Below are positions 1 through 14,559 of a stretch of 64,000 bases of DNA, piece by piece (the stretch's first letter is position 1; every line of letters begins with the position of its first letter). The translations under genes and the position numbers were made by a program. The notes beneath the pieces were generated by a model that saw nothing but the letters and a program-made list of their open reading frames with translations, searched no databases and had not been told where the DNA came from. The DNA is taken from assembly GCF_003073045.1 (NCBI RefSeq), contig NC_037595.1:5258227-5322226 (forward strand), in the 5' to 3' direction. Source of the stretch: Pomacea canaliculata. Taxonomy: Eukaryota; Mollusca; Gastropoda; Architaenioglossa; Ampullariidae.

Positions 1-639
1 TATTTGAAACAATAAATTACCATAACAGAATGTACCAAAAGCACATGCATGAAAATGTTTTCAGTGAAGGGGAAAAAACGCAATCACTAGAGTGATAGCA
101 GATCTTTTTGAACAGCTGATTACCCCTGTTACTAATCTGCTATGTACAATTTGAATGCAAAGTATTTTTTAAGGCATCTATGCACATGTGCTGTATAAAC
201 AAGTATGACTGAAATTGGAGTGTTTTTCTATCATGATGAAGAAAAAGTTTGATAGTGATATTAATGTTTTACAATATACTTCTGATATTTTGAAATGCTT
301 CAAGTGCTTAAAGTGTATGATAGAAATCAACAACCATTAAGCAGTGATGGCACTGTTTATTTTTAGAAGCCTACAGAAAAGAGGCCAACTCTATCACTGG
401 TGCAACTGAAGTTCCTCTCTATTGTCATACTGATATTTGCATAGACTTCCACTCAAGCAGTGACCTCCCAATCCCAGACAATGCCTGATCTACACTTAAA
501 ATATTTTCACTTGGTCCTTAGTCATCTACATTCCCAAATAGTCGAATAGCTAGTTTGAAATTCTCTAAGTCTTATTTTTAAAGGTAAACTTCATCACCTA
601 ACCTTTTCAGGTCATTGGAGAGTGAGGTGTTAGAGAGAA

Positions 640-850
640 CTCACTTTTCTCAAGGGCAGCTGTATGAAGGAGTGCCCATTTCCTCTTCCTCACTGCCTTA
701 CCTTCCCCCATCCCTTTATGGAGTCAAGTATCCATTTATGATGGCTGAGTCAGCTGGGGAAAATTAGCTAATTTTACATGTGTGTGAAATCAGCAAGTCT
801 CTGGGTTCAGATGCCAGTGCTATAACTACTTGACTTTTGCTTCCCCCTTG
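640..850 (-). repeat. tRNA-derived SINE copy
   Basis: The minus strand reads as a short tRNA-like head (TAGCACTGGCATCTGAACCC, an A/B-box-like stretch) followed by a body with GGATACTTGACTCC and GGGATGGGGGAAGGTAAGGC. The same body motifs occur at 52256-52500 (+), 57320-57855 (-) and as a fragment at 24745-24835 (-). It lies in the reductase gene, downstream of its last visible exon. Boundaries are approximate. Confidence 0.55.
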
Positions 851-897
851 TTTCTAATTGCCTTACTAAATAGGAAGAATTTAGTCAAATAATATAC

Positions 898-3800
898 CTT
901 ATCAAGACCTTCAAAAACATCTTTAACAGCAGCATTGTAAGCCTCTTGAGACTGTGCAAATCCACACCTGTAAACTCCATTGTTGATTTGACTGAAAAGA
1001 AAATAGTAATAAATGAATCAATGACAATAACTTTATCATCTTTGTAGACAGAAATTGTGATGTTGTCTTAATTATATTCTGAAAAACTACTTTTGCACAG
1101 ACCATGTATAAGTATGGTCACATCCAATTAGGACAGTTGGAAGCAAATGTTAATTAGCTATGCCCATGAACCTGGAGTAGAGTTTTGTTCTCCTCTGTTT
1201 ATGTTGCTGTCTGAAAGCTTATAGCCTGTGAATAAAACTGGATTATTTCCTTAGGTTTTTGATTTAATCCTTTTTAATGAACAGTCTAGTCATAGACTGG
1301 TAAATGGAAATATTTTTATATTTGATTGATCATTACGACACTCACGGATAAACCCAATCATTGACAACATCAATCTGCTGCCTCAGATTTTCTGGGTATA
1401 GGTCCAGTTTCTTCTGTTCTTCAGTCTTGCAGAATGCATTGAACTCAGAAGTCAGCATGCGAATGATTTCACTGGACTCATTGTTGACTATTGTCTTCTT
1501 TATTTTGTCCCACAGACAAGGCACTGTGATATTGCCATTGTATTCTGTAGACAACACACAGCCACACACAGTGCATACAGTAATGAATTCTAAAAGCTGG
1601 TTATTAAAAAGTGAACCACAACACTTATTTTTTTACCAAAATTGGTTTTTTCCATTTTTATTTTTTTTAAATTGTGATAATTTCTAGTAACTTTTATTTC
1701 AGTAACTAATTTTCTTATGGGGAAAAACATTTTCATGTACTTACAAACAGTAGAAAGAAAGTACCAGCCATGCACACAAAAGATAAAGAATGAAAATGTA
1801 AGCATATGAAATGGTATTCTTAAAAAAGATTTGTTAATTTTTTTCTCACATACAAACAAATGAACTGGTGTAGTGAAACAATTAGTATAGGTGTTTCCAT
1901 CCTAAACAGTTTTATAATGTAGTAGAAATCCACTTTTCATCTAAATGAGTTTATGCTGCTGTTACATTGAAACAAAAATTTGATTGAAACTAATAACAAT
2001 GATCTTGACTAAAAACAAAAACAGCTACAATTTCACATTAACCTACCAGGATCTGCCTTTTTATAAATTTCCTTCAAGTATGTGCAGTTATTCACAGTGT
2101 CCAGACCACACTTGGGTTTCTAAAAAATAAAATAATAATTTATTTCCCTCAATAACATCAAGATGAAATGCTAAAGCATAATCTGTGAAGTAAAAAAGTA
2201 TTAAAAAAACTATTCCCAGTATGAATGATTAACTCTCAATATTAGATATGTAAGCAAATAAGTACAAACAACTGCTTTACAGTTGATAAAAATTGCCACA
2301 TAACTTATGTCAATCTTTTTCTTGTTGAGATGTAAGAATTCAATTTCAATTGCACATTACATGACAAAATAAAAATTATTTTTGGTATCGTTATTTTTGC
2401 AACATTACTTTATCATTAGTTGGTCAACCAGAATTTCTAAAAACAGAAAGCAATCAGCAAATTTTATTAATTAAAATTAATTTCTGCATAAAATGTGAAA
2501 ATCTGAAAGGTTAGTTTAAAATATCTTAGAAAGAAGAAAACAAATTGTACATTATACTCCAAGAAATCAAATATGGCGCACTTTGTCTGTAAATGACCAT
2601 CCGCCTTCACTAAGGAACCAGTCAACAACAGTCACGGAAATGACATCCTCAAGACCTTTTAGTACCCTAACAATGAGAGTGCGGTGGGCCCAGGGGCAGG
2701 CCAAGGACACATATAGGTGGTAACGTCCTGACTCCGCAGGAAAGCCTGTTGATCCATCAGCTGCAACAGCATTCCATTAATGTTTTAATAAAGTAACAAA
2801 TGATGTTTGTAAGGGAAACAGCTAAGATTTCCTGGAATAAAAAAATTAATGAAACTGGGTTTCTTCCTCTCCCATTCCTGTATAACGGACAATTTCATTG
2901 ACCCAGTTCTTTTGTGGGAAGAGGGCACATGAAGGGGCATATTGTTAAGAGACTGAGAAAACAATTGTAAATTTATAATCACATATATGGTCACTCAGGT
3001 GACTATGAGGTAGTAATTTTGACCTTAAACCGATCAACAATCAGAGATCCAATATTACGGCACTGGCAGAAGGTTAAGTGGGACATCTCTAAGGGGATGA
3101 GCAATGAGATAGCTCTAACCTCTTTAAAGTCAGACAGTAATTGCTCACATCGTAGATAGCTATGACAGTTAAAACTCTTACAAGATTACCATAATAATTA
3201 GCATTTTTCACAACTATAATTTGCTGTCCAGGCATTATATAATGATATCTGACAAGTCAATTTGCTCTCATGACTCTGACAAATGTCTGCTGTACCGACT
3301 GTGACATGCACTGTCTCTCCACTGTAATCTCCTATTCCTTAGCCCAGTTTTACCAACAACAAATCTTATACTATGCACTAGGTAGCTGTCATAGAGCAAG
3401 AATATGGCTACTTTACACACAGCAGGAGGAGAAAGTTCTTTTATCTTTAATTCTTTTCCCTCTTTTAAACGCCTTCATTCACGCATGAAATACATCCTTC
3501 CTTACCTGCAGGGAATATTTTTATTAGTATTCATGCTGTGAAAAGTTAACGGTCTCCCATCAGATACTGCCACAAACTAAACTATGAATAACAAGTAGAC
3601 AGAAGTACAATCACCACAGCTTATCCCAGCAATGAATCATATTATCCACAAAAAAGCAGTTTGCCTGCCACAGACATTAAAAATGCCTTCCCTTTTCTAT
3701 TTGGCAAACACAACACATATGCGTTTGAATGCCTACACTCTAGGTTAATAATATGCTACCTGATGTCTCATACTACACACACTTTGTTGATGAGTAAATG

Positions 3801-4832
3801 TACCAGGTAGTCCAGGAATCAAATGATAGACTCTCTACAAGTACAAGCAGTGAAGTGAGATCAGACATTAAGTAAAGTCATGGTTTATAGCATACCTAAC
3901 AATGACATCCATGCAAATATCACCATGAATAGAAGAAGCCTTCAAGTACTTCTGGACATTTTCAAGACTGAGCACATAATGCCTATGTTTTGCAGCCAAG
4001 CAGGTATTGAGATTTTAAAAAACCAGTTCTTGCAAAAATCAAGACACCTGTCGTAGTTTCACCATGTGATACTCCACAACACATGGATTTATATGACAAG
4101 TCTTGTAGGTACTATTAAATTTATTCTGGAAGGACAACGAAAATTCTTCACTAATGTGAAGTAAGCAAAAAAAAAGTTTTTTTAATGCTTTTTTCCATTT
4201 AGCCCTCGCCCTTTTCAGGAAAAGATGCTAGGTAATTAAGTACTAAAATAATAATTAGTAATAAACATAAGCTAGGATATCAAAGGCGAAAGGATGGTGA
4301 ATATGTACAAAAGTTGTGCTTAACAGGTATTTGCAGGGGTCCTGGAGTTGAGGAGTATCTCTAGATGCAAAATGAGCAGCAGGCAACCAGCGTGGACTCG
4401 TATACTCGAGGGACTAAATTAACTTAATATCTGATCGCTGTACAACGGCGAAGACAAGGCTAATAACAAATAATTTGAAATAATGGATGTCATCTGATTT
4501 ATACTTTTGCCTTACCGTCCTTTTTATTCAGTGATGTTGCAAGAAGACATGACTTGATTCAGTTTCAATTCTGTGAGCAGTTATTCCTATTTGCATTTTT
4601 AAAATAAAAAATTAAAAGAAGGCTAGGATGATGATACTAACAATAAACCAAGACATGAATTCGAGAATCAACAACAGGTATGCATGATGAGACAAATTCA
4701 GTCTGGTAGCTTACCTGATATCCAGTTCCGAAATGAAGAGGCTTTACGTATATATTCGCCTTTATCATTAACACTAGTGCGCCAAGACTGCTTAGTATTA
4801 TGATCTTCCGTCTTTCCCTGTGGTGTTGCCAT
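898..4832 (-). CDS. Glutathionyl-hydroquinone reductase (ECM4/YqjG type, Xi-class GST), 5' part
   Basis: Five exons join in phase: 4832-4715, 2760-2582, 2119-2047, 1544-1346, 991-898 (663 nt, 221 codons). The family reduces glutathionyl-hydroquinones to hydroquinones with a catalytic Cys. The start is the ATG at 4832 ([12 protein letters not shown]). Residues 51-64 give [14 protein letters not shown], with the CPWA motif at Cys61, followed by HRTLIVR. Further family blocks are [10 protein letters not shown] and [20 protein letters not shown] in exon 4, and [17 protein letters not shown] in exon 5. The donor of exon 2 (GTGCGC) is weak but is the only one that keeps phase. Family members are about 310-330 aa, so roughly 100 C-terminal residues should lie beyond the left edge; I see no further exon in 1-897. 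Intron 1 (2761-4714) shows nothing recognisable. No organelle-targeting signal is obvious. Confidence 0.9.
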
Positions 4833-5540
4833 AGTTGTGCTGCTTGTATTGCGCGCTGCTTATCTCAGAGCGAAGTGGCCGCGGCCCTCAACAAGCGATG
4901 ACTCAGCATAAGGGAGACAACTACGGATACAGAACGTCTTTATGCGGTCCAAAGCAGTTTCATTTTTCATAAATTTGAGTTTACTTAAATCAAGTTAACT
5001 TGAAGGAAAAAAAAAACTGTAGTAATTTTCACTCACTTCTTTTCTTTAGTTTGAAAATTTCCCTTTTCTTAGGGGAGGTGAAGAGTAGCATTGAAAGGAC
5101 AATATTCCCACTAGCAATGTCTTGGCCTTGGGGACCGCCTCATTTTATACAATTATGACAAATGGTTGCTTAAACCCATGAAATATCTCTGCTACCATAA
5201 ACTTTCATTCGTGGATAGTTGTGCGAGTAATGATTGCAAACTTCATAAATGCTGTCAAAATTATGAGTATGAAGTTTGCAAATGCGTTGGCACACACGCT
5301 TAAGATTGGAAGTTTAAACTTTAACTTATTTTGCTAAACACATTGATCTTTAATTTATCCCCATGTCTGCCTATCTCCAAAAACATTCACGTGCACCTTG
5401 TGTGCAGACACCAAATACTTAAAAGAGGCTAATTCAAATTGTGCAAAAAAAAAAAAAAAACCAACAAAAAAACAAAACATTCATACACTCACATGCTGTA
5501 CTTGAGATCACTCAGTCTAAACAGTATTTTGAACACAAGT
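4833..5540. other. Intergenic: reductase leader/promoter and spacer
   Basis: Sequence just upstream of the reductase ATG includes a GC-rich patch (GTGGCCGCGGCC around 4876-4887), the likely promoter/leader. The remainder is AT-rich with poly-A runs at 5446-5460. I see no ORF or RNA gene. Confidence 0.4.
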
Positions 5541-5544
5541 CGTA

Positions 5545-6421
5545 CACATAAAAACCGTAGCTTTATTCAGTTTTCAAAATGAACACTTTTAAGTGCCTCT
5601 GTGCCAAAACTTCACAAAGGATGAACCTGATAATCCATCAGAATTGTCCACTTCTCTATGGCGCAGTGAACAGCCAACTTAAAGTGGCACCTGAAGAATT
5701 AGGTTCGGTCAGTCAGATGTCTTAGCTGTCCGTAACTCCCTCTTGCCAAAGTTTAAAAACATGCAGCTAAATAAAAATGCTGAAACACACTACAGTTACA
5801 TGATTACTTTTTTTTTTAATTTTCAAACTCTAAATTTTTTTGGGCAGAAATATGGAAGTTCCATCAAACTTTTAAAAAAAAAAAAAAAAAAAATTTGTCA
5901 ATCACATCCTCTGACCAGGTGTCACAAGAGGGTGTTCAAGCAATTAGTGCATGTGCAGACTTCAGCTGAGGCATTTTACGCCTCATCTACACATACAAGC
6001 TGCCTTTGGGAAATAGCCAGCAATCTGTGAAGGTCTTACGTGGGGCCTTCCTCAGCTCCATACAGTTCCTTGCAGAGATTCAGGGTCAACACTCAGCGTT
6101 TACTCCCCCTTTTTTTTCTCTCCCCAATTTGATGGAAAATATCCTTTCTGCAGTATAAACAATGTGGTTCACATAAAATTTGGCCACATCCAGGTCCGAA
6201 AAAAATTAATAAAAAACTTACAATGAGGGATGCTTCAGTATGTACATATTTCCAAACAGCCAGGAGAGAGAATTTTTGAATCCTATCCTTTTTTGCTTTT
6301 TTTATTTTTGCTCAGCAAAAATACTTTAATACTTTCATGTTTTTGAACTTTTGTTTCATCTCTGAAATGTTTACTTTCAGTCTTCTTTTAAAACCAACCA
6401 GAGTGTAACATAGGGCACCTT
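5545..6421 (-). other. SYNCRIP 3' UTR with candidate poly(A) signal
   Basis: AT-rich sequence follows the SYNCRIP stop codon (6422-6424). A minus-strand AATAAA lies at 5562-5567, followed by AT-rich sequence, which would give a 3' UTR of about 870 nt. The end is inferred from the hexamer only. Confidence 0.4.
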
Positions 6422-9400
6422 TCAGCCCCAGTTTTCACCATATGAATCCTGGTACCACTGTGCATCATTTCCACCATAACTGTAACCACCACCGCCGTAA
6501 CCAGATTGTTCTAGAGGCTGCTGGGCGATTGGCTGATTGCCCCAGTTGTCCTGCATATTGCGGCGCTTGGTCACGCCCTGGTTGAAGTCGCTGCCCGCTT
6601 TCCTCTTGCCTCCTCCCCTTGGCTGTTGTGGGCTCCCTTTTAACAGGCCACCGCGTCCCCCTCGCGAGGCTGCAGAGAGTGAAGGCCGTGCACCTCGGCC
6701 CCTAACGCCCACCCCTCGTACTGGTGCCACGCCGTGGGCGGGGCCACGCATCGGTGGGCCACCACGCCCTCGCATAGGCTATCAATAAAAGAAAAAAGAA
6801 ATTTTAAGACATTTTATGCCCTAGTGGTTTGTTTTACTTCTTGATAATGTTCCAACATCAAAAGTAAAAAATCCAGGGCTCATGGATATAAAGCTAACCT
6901 ATGGATTTGATAATATAAAGGTTATTCTGAAATTCTAAATATCTGACTCAACAGAACCTCAGAGTGCAGAGATACCCTATTATGACCAACAGCCTTCATG
7001 ATGAGCCTCCTGATAAAAAAATATATATAGCAAGGGACTTTTTGTTTCAAAGACATGCCAAATAAACATTGTCACTCTATGACAAGAGCATTTGCTGAAC
7101 ATTTTACATTTTGTTGAAGTTTCCTTTGCATTTGTTTCTCAAATTGAATTTCCCACAGCTGCATGCAGAAAAACAAAGAAAAAAAAAAATCAAACCACTA
7201 AATTCATTGAAATGTAAAGAGCGATACTCCCAAAATTTCACCAATCTTTTTTCTTTTTGGCCTTATCGAAGCAGTATTAACCGACAAATTTGAAATGGGG
7301 AACTAACATTCACAAACCCAGACACTTAACACCCAGAGAAAACTGAAGACACACATCAAAGCCATTTTCTGTCATAAGTGGGTAGCACTGCACAAACAGC
7401 ATGCAAATATTATATTTCTCTAACACTTAACATAAAACAAATTAACAATAAATTCTCACAAAATATGTAACTGTCACATCATACTGACCATTTACAAAAA
7501 CTGTGCCACAATTCTATGCCAGCCTATTACTAAACAAGGTTGTGATATCTAAAATAAAAAACTCACAACCCACACAAACTAACTGTACTTGCAAAAAAAA
7601 CAAAAACCAAAAACTAGACACTAACACGACATGCTGTACAACAACTTCTGAGCCCTGGACTGAAAAGATGTTTTATATACTTACAGGGGGAGGGTAAGGT
7701 CCACCTCGGCCCCTGCCACGAGGTGGTATTGGAGGTGGGGGAGGAGTGTAGCCTCCATAAAAGTCATAGTCATCATATCCATAGTATGGGTCATCATAGT
7801 AGGGATCTGCTAATTAAAAACATTAATTGCCTTTTCTCAGAAGGTTTAAAAAAATACAGCAGTCACCATATCGGGACAGTTTTCATGAAATGCGCTTTAC
7901 CATTAGACAGTACTAGAATTCCTTCTATTTCAAAAAAAGTCTACTATAGTTAGCTGGTGGAAACAAAGCAGACTGTGTGCCAGTTAAGTTCAAAAATAAC
8001 AGTAATAATGCTGTTACAGTTAATAAAACACCATCTTTACCTGGAATTCTTCGCATGCCACCTCGAGACATTACACCAGGTGGTCGTACTGGTGGGCTCC
8101 AGTAATCATCCCACCTACATAAAATTGAATTGTGATACAATTTGTGCTGACATAAAAGACAAAAAGTATTTTACAAGACAAATACGAACTTGAAATTGAA
8201 CAACTAAAGGATGAAATAGATACAAATTAACACGAACATATTTCCCACCTCAAGCCCTTAAAAACAGCCTATTCCAAAGAGCATTTTGACGATGACAAAA
8301 TGACTCACCCCACATATCCACCCCGAACTATACGACGGTCTTGTTCACGTTTGCGCTGCTCTTTCTTTTTGTTTTCTGTGGGTGGTTTTGCTAAGGATAT
8401 ATTGATTTCCAAATTGCCAATTTTCTGAAAGAAATGTTGAAAAGACATATTTTACTACATAATCAATATACTTTTAAGAAACTATTTCAGGATGTATAAA
8501 TGAAGCATACACTCCCATTGCATAAATCAGATGTAAATACCTACTAATCTTTCAACAAATTTCTATTACAGGATAGCACGCAAGTATATCAGACTGTGCA
8601 CTAATAAATACTTCAATTTGCTCCAAAAGTTTATAGCTTAATAAGTCATGGCAGAACGAAAAAGCGTATAAAAATAAAAACAGGTACCTCGCCATTCAAA
8701 GCTTCCATGGCTTTCACAGCATCATCTCTATCTTCAAAGTGAATGAAGCCATAATCTTTGATCTTTTTGACTCGCTCGACCTTTCCGTATGCACCAAATT
8801 TTTCCTTCAACATTTCTTCTGTGACATCTGATGTCAGGTTACGCACATATAAAACTTTCACCTGTAACAAGCAAATATTCAACAAATTAAATATTATTCA
8901 ACAAAAATAAGCACACTATCCTAATCCTACAGCACATGTCCTAGTCAAAACTGAAGTGCCAGACTGCCCACAAGGGACGCCACCAAGCACAGGATCTAAC
9001 GGCTCTCATGATGGAGCTGCTAGACAGAGAGACTGCAGTACTTGCATGCATGTAAGCAACATAAATAACTCAAAATTAATTTTCGTGAGATCAAGTCTGG
9101 TTTGACACAATTTTATCCACTTCTGTGCCAAATCATCCAGCAGGAAGGAATAGTTTGACATACATAAGAGAAATAATATCCTTTAACATGTCATAAAAAA
9201 GAAAATCTCTCTCATGATTTCCTTAACAAACTGGCCAAAATACATAAATTTGACTTCAAGCCAAATTTTAATTATGTAGCAGAAAAAACAAAAGTTAAGT
9301 TTTATTAATGTTAAGTTTTGCAGTATGCAGTTAGAAAGGGAGAATGGAATAAAAAAAGAGAGAGAGAGAAAGAAACCAAACCTTTGCCATTGTGTCTTCA

Positions 9401-12400
9401 TCTGGTTCTTCTTGAGGATCTGCCCAATCAACGATGATAGCACATTGCCACACCTTTACTCTACCCGTGGATAGTTTTCTTTTAGCTGTAGAAGCAGACT
9501 TGTGGGAATCATACTCAAGAAAGGCAAATCCTCTGTTCTTTAATTTTGGGTTGTCCGCAGATCCATACACAATGCAGTCAATTAGGCCCTCTGAAAACAA
9601 ATTATCACAATGCAAGGTTATCAATTTAAAAACACAAGCACAGAGGCTGCAATCAAAAGACTGCACTTCACAGTGAATGCTCACCAGAAAGACCAGTGCT
9701 TCCTCCTTTATCTTCTTCTAAGATATGCCAGGTTTTGGTAGAATGTTTGGGAGAGTTTGGGGGTTTTGTGGGGGTTGGGTGGACGGATGTAGGAGAGAGG
9801 TTGGGCTAGTGTTGAGTAGATTTTCCACCTTTTGTTTGGACACAGCTTTGTGTGTCATTCATCTGCTAGATTTTTTTTTTAAATGAGGGCGGCTGAAGGA
9901 ACAGTAATCTCAAAATTTTGCCATTCCACTTTTTTTCCCAATGGGTCTGAGGACAAATGATTTGAAATTGCCCAAAGGGATAACAGTTACCGCTTTGAAA
10001 AGTGGAAAAAAGACAGATTTCTCTGTCAAAGGAATACCTGTTTGTTTACCAAATTCTTCTTTTATCTCCTCTTTGGTCTTGTTTTTTGGAATGTTTCCCA
10101 CAAATAATCTCAAGTTGGCAATGGAGATATTAACCTTCAAAGTCTTGCCTTTTCTGATTTCAAAACCGTCAAGCTGAAAGAAAATTTTGAAAATTTTGGA
10201 TTCACAAAAATTTGAAAATGGCCAAAATATAAAGCAGAAATGTTTTCTCAGGGTTTTTTCTTCAGCTGTTAATGATAGTTTTGGCTTCAATGACATATAA
10301 TTTTGATGGGACAACACAAGCACTTACCACTGAATCAATCTTACCACATGGTACAGAAGTACAGCCTTCAAGCAGATTTACTGCTTTAGGCAATGCTAAC
10401 AGCAAATCTGTAGAGGTGCAGTCAAAAAAAAAAAAAAAAAAAAAAAAAAAACCAACCCTGCAGCACAGGCAGCTTATTACAACTGGTCTGGCATCCATAC
10501 AGCGAATACTGTTTCTCATAGCTTCAGTGCATGCTACTAACCTGTGAAACAGCTTCTGCAGCAGAGTCTTTGTCACAGAAAGTGACAAAACAGAAACCCC
10601 GATTCCAGCCAGTGATAGGGTCCATCATCAGACGCATGTCCCAGATCTTGCCACACTTCTCAAAGAGAGGAATGAGTTCATCTTCAAAGATATCTTTAGG
10701 GATCTTGCCACAGAAAACCTGAATAAGAAATATCACGCTTATGAAGACTACACTGTGTAAACCTTTTGAAACACAACTGTCATCAGAATTCAGTTTATCC
10801 ATTCAGGGATCCACCTTCATTATCTAAAATTGCCCCATGACAGATTCTGATGATATACAGTATTAAAAAAGCAGCTGAATTCCTGAAAGTTTTTGTCAAA
10901 AATAGAATCCATTAAATAAAAACCTCCAGTTTGTTTTAATGTCAACATTCTAATCTTATTATAACAAGGAGTAATTTTTTGCAGTGCTTTTAATAAGGAG
11001 TTTCAAAAAGATCTTGAGTGATACACCTACACCTTTAACCTACAACTATGAAGCAACACCTACAGTTCGCAATAATGTCAGCATCATTTATTAAACTGTC
11101 ACTAAAATTATAAAGATGGCAAAAATAGGCCATAAAGCCTAAAATTCTATTTATCTAAAAGCCACAAGCAATCTCAAATTGTTGTTAAACAATGGAAACA
11201 AACATACCTCGTGACCAGCACCAGGTTGTCCACCTTCCCAGTTTGGAGGTGGACCACCATATTTTCTCTGTCCAGTTGTGACATCTAAAGAGTAGCCTGT
11301 TCTTTCTAAAATTTCCTAAAATACAAAATTGTATATGTTCGGCATTAATTAGATGGTAATTGAAAAAAAAAAACAACAAAAACCACAATATGCTTAGTGT
11401 TAAGTATTTCTGCTTTAACAGCAATAATCTAATGCACATATTAGGAGAGCTAACATTTTGTGTAAAGAGTGAAAAGCAAACTGAATGGATATGTGTTTTG
11501 GCTTGTTTCTCCCTCTCCCAAATTTCCACTATTAACACTCAAGCAACCTGTGTGTCATTTATAAAGCTAACCTCAAATTAAAAACAAAACAACTGGCTTT
11601 GCATTTGTCATATTAATCCATGTGAATTGATACTCAAAACACTTTAATGCATATATCCTGGTAAAACTTTACCTGGTAAAACTATGGAGCAATTTATACT
11701 GCCAAAATTTTTCTAGCTATCCTGCCATCAGTGTAAATGAACTGTTCATACAGACATATTTTTCAATAGGAAGCCTCCAATTTTTTTTTTAATCAAAATG
11801 ACAAGCAAGAATGTTTATGGATAATAACTAACTGCTAAAGGTAACCATGTACAGAGAGATTACTATAAAATTACACTAGAAGAAAAACTAGCTTGTTTGA
11901 AACACTTTACTGATGATAAGAAATCAAATGTTTAGCAACATTCCTGGGCTGTTATGATGTTCAGTATGCTTTACACTGTGAAAATAGTTTCTTATGTCTT
12001 CGTTAGTGACAATGTTTGAAGCAAATGTCAACAAAATTAGACTTTTATAATGAATGGCTATGATGACAAACTGTAGATACAGTTAAAGCATGAGAGAGCC
12101 TAGCTTCTTGAGCCTTCTCAATCATCTTAGATGTGATTGGTTTGTGTTGTATCTATACTTGCTTTATGGTAACAGGATCCCGCACAAACATGTAATTAAA
12201 GTTTCTAAGCAAATGCAATATTGCTATTCTTCCTATGCATGACATTGAATGATAATCAGAGAATTTTACCGTCAGCTCTAGTGATACCTGTGCATGACTA
12301 TGCTCTCAAACATTTTAAAAATGGGATACAGCACACTTTTTTTTCCAACTGGAGCAAACAACAAGATTAGCAGTTCTAGAGAAATACTTAACTTTGAGGT

Positions 12401-13001
12401 TTAAAAACTACCAAACACTCCAAAACACATATTAGTAAACATCAACTGTTTTCAACCCTAGCTTACTCTAACCTTTAGCTTAGCTTCATCTGGGCCTTTG
12501 GCTTGTGATGCAGCAGCTCCCCCTTTAGTCTTTGTTCTGAATGTTTTCATTTGTCCACACAAGAAAGCACTTTTGTTGCCCACATGTTCCAAATTGCTTT
12601 CACAAAAGGACTTAAGCACTTGCAAGGCATCTTCAGGATTATACTCTTTTAGCGCATCAAGTGCTCTTTCATCCAAATCTTCATGTGTGAGTTTACCTAA
12701 CAAAACATGTAAAAATATTAAAACGGTGTATCTGTGTGAACACTGTTAAAAAAAAAATATTTAAATTACATTACATTTTCATCCCCACTATCAAATGAAT
12801 ATGCCGATCAGGGGGAAAAAATTAGTTTAACCACTTACCCGTTTCATATATTTTAATTAGTTCTTTTGCAACAGTTTTTGCTATTCCATACTCTATCAGC
12901 TTTAAGTAGTCAGCATTTTCACTCTCAGGTTCATCTTTTATTGCTAGCAGCTCATCTTCAGTTGCTTGATCAACAGCCTCATCCCCATTTTCTGTTTTCA
13001 T
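6422..13001 (-). CDS. SYNCRIP: SYNCRIP / hnRNP Q-R (Drosophila Syp) orthologue, complete
   Basis: Eleven coding exons join in phase to 1,863 nt (620 aa; human SYNCRIP is about 623): 13001-12839, 12696-12473, 11315-11208, 10718-10542, 10173-10038, 9590-9382, 8861-8688, 8424-8309, 8114-8041, 7809-7685, 6778-6422. Order: acidic N-terminal domain ([27 protein letters not shown]), linker [21 protein letters not shown]1 (RNP2 VFCGKI, RNP1 RGFCFVTF), RRM2 ([14 protein letters not shown]), RRM3 ([14 protein letters not shown]), a Tyr-rich stretch [15 protein letters not shown], then a Gly/Arg-rich tail with basic [16 protein letters not shown] and the family end [14 protein letters not shown]. The family binds mRNA in nucleus and cytoplasm, acting in splicing, stability, transport and translation. 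The start was chosen because the acceptor TTCCAG abuts this ATG. An in-frame ATG 18 nt upstream is possible if there is no splice there. The leader intron runs to about 14583. Confidence 0.95.
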
Positions 13002-14559
13002 CTGGAACATTTGTTGCATAGTTTAGGGAGAGACAAAAGCAGATTCTTCAAAACCAACAATATCTCAGACATGGACTTTTTCCTAAAACACTTAAACACT
13101 TTTATTGCTCATGAAATAAGATGGCACAGCACTACAAATTACGAGTAAAATGCAAATTGTTAAACATATTTTTAGGCAGCATTAATTTAAATTTAGCTTT
13201 GAAGTGAGTTACATAAATGTTCAAGTTCTCTACACTCATGTTGCATGACTATATTATGAAATGTTATGTAGGAATTATTAGCTGTGGTAGACAGACATGA
13301 CATAGTGGTAAATGTTAGTGCTATCATTATGTCCAAATCAGAAAATGTTTCCTTTACTAGAGCCAGCAATGGAATGCCCATTCAACTAATGATTTGGCAG
13401 GATTTAAAGCCTGGTGGAAGTTAAATCAACAATGGACAAAAGCAAATACCACAATTTACTATTTATGGGTAATCCGAAAGAAGGAAAATTTGCATCTCCC
13501 TTACTACTATGGATAGAAGTAGACAATAAAGATGTACTGTAAATCAATGACAGGGTTTAGCATTGGGAACAGGGTTAGAGTACTGACTAAATGAAACAGT
13601 CAGGGTGACATCAAACAATTTCCAGAACTCCACTATTTGCATCTAGCATATTACAATAGTGAATAGGTCGTCTTTTGTTGGCTCCGAGAAGGCAAATTTG
13701 TGCAGCCCCTTAAAGTGATTCAACAGCTGATAAAGGAGTTCTGGCGTGATGTTGTAATAACATATAGTCCCATGAATTACCTAAAACTTTAAGGCATCTG
13801 TTTTGATAAATATAAAAGAGTAGTGACTGTAAAATGCAAGAATTTTCGCCAAAGTAGTAGTACAATACTAAACCATTCCTCACAGTGTTTTTGCAAACTA
13901 AGGCATGGCTGACTTTTTCTGATTGTCAAAACTTATTAAATGCTACAAATATGACAACTCGCCAATACCCACATTTAAATTTATTAAAACGGCTTTACAA
14001 TAACAGAACAATGACAAAGTACATTTACATATATACACAAACATTCCACCTCTTTCGGGAATTATAATAATTGCAAGTTAAATGTAATATGAAAATCTAC
14101 AAACGAATCTTTTATTTACAAAGAGCTATTTTTATCCCGCAGAAAAACAAAGGCTAACTGCGATTGTTATATGAAGCGGTTAGTCGGAAATGCCACCACC
14201 TCACTTCCTGGTTTGCTTGAAAATAACCCACGCCATGTGCATGTTGATGACCTACTTTTAAGAACGCCACGTGGGTTGCAAAATAGTCAAAACAATCTTT
14301 CTCTTTTGGTATAACACCATCATAAAATCGTTGATGCCTAGAATAAGTCTTCCATAAACGTAAGAAATAGCTGAAACGAAGTTTAAACAATCTGAAAATC
14401 CTGTATTTGTTCTTTTATTGAATGCAAAGGAAGTTTTGCTTCAAAAAAATATCATCGCCGTTTTGCCGCCGTCAACCCGCTCAAAGAAATTCTGAATAAT
14501 GCTGCTGTACAAAACTCTATTATATATTCATTGTCATAAATAGGTTAATGGGGATTTCA

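Noticed and set aside
1-897. Search for the 3' exons of the glutathionyl-hydroquinone reductase
   Set aside because: No minus-strand match to the expected C-terminal blocks was found; the exons probably lie outside the window.
10272-10588. Overlapping ORFs with long Lys or Phe runs
   Set aside because: Produced by a poly-A/T tract in a SYNCRIP intron next to the true RRM1 exon.
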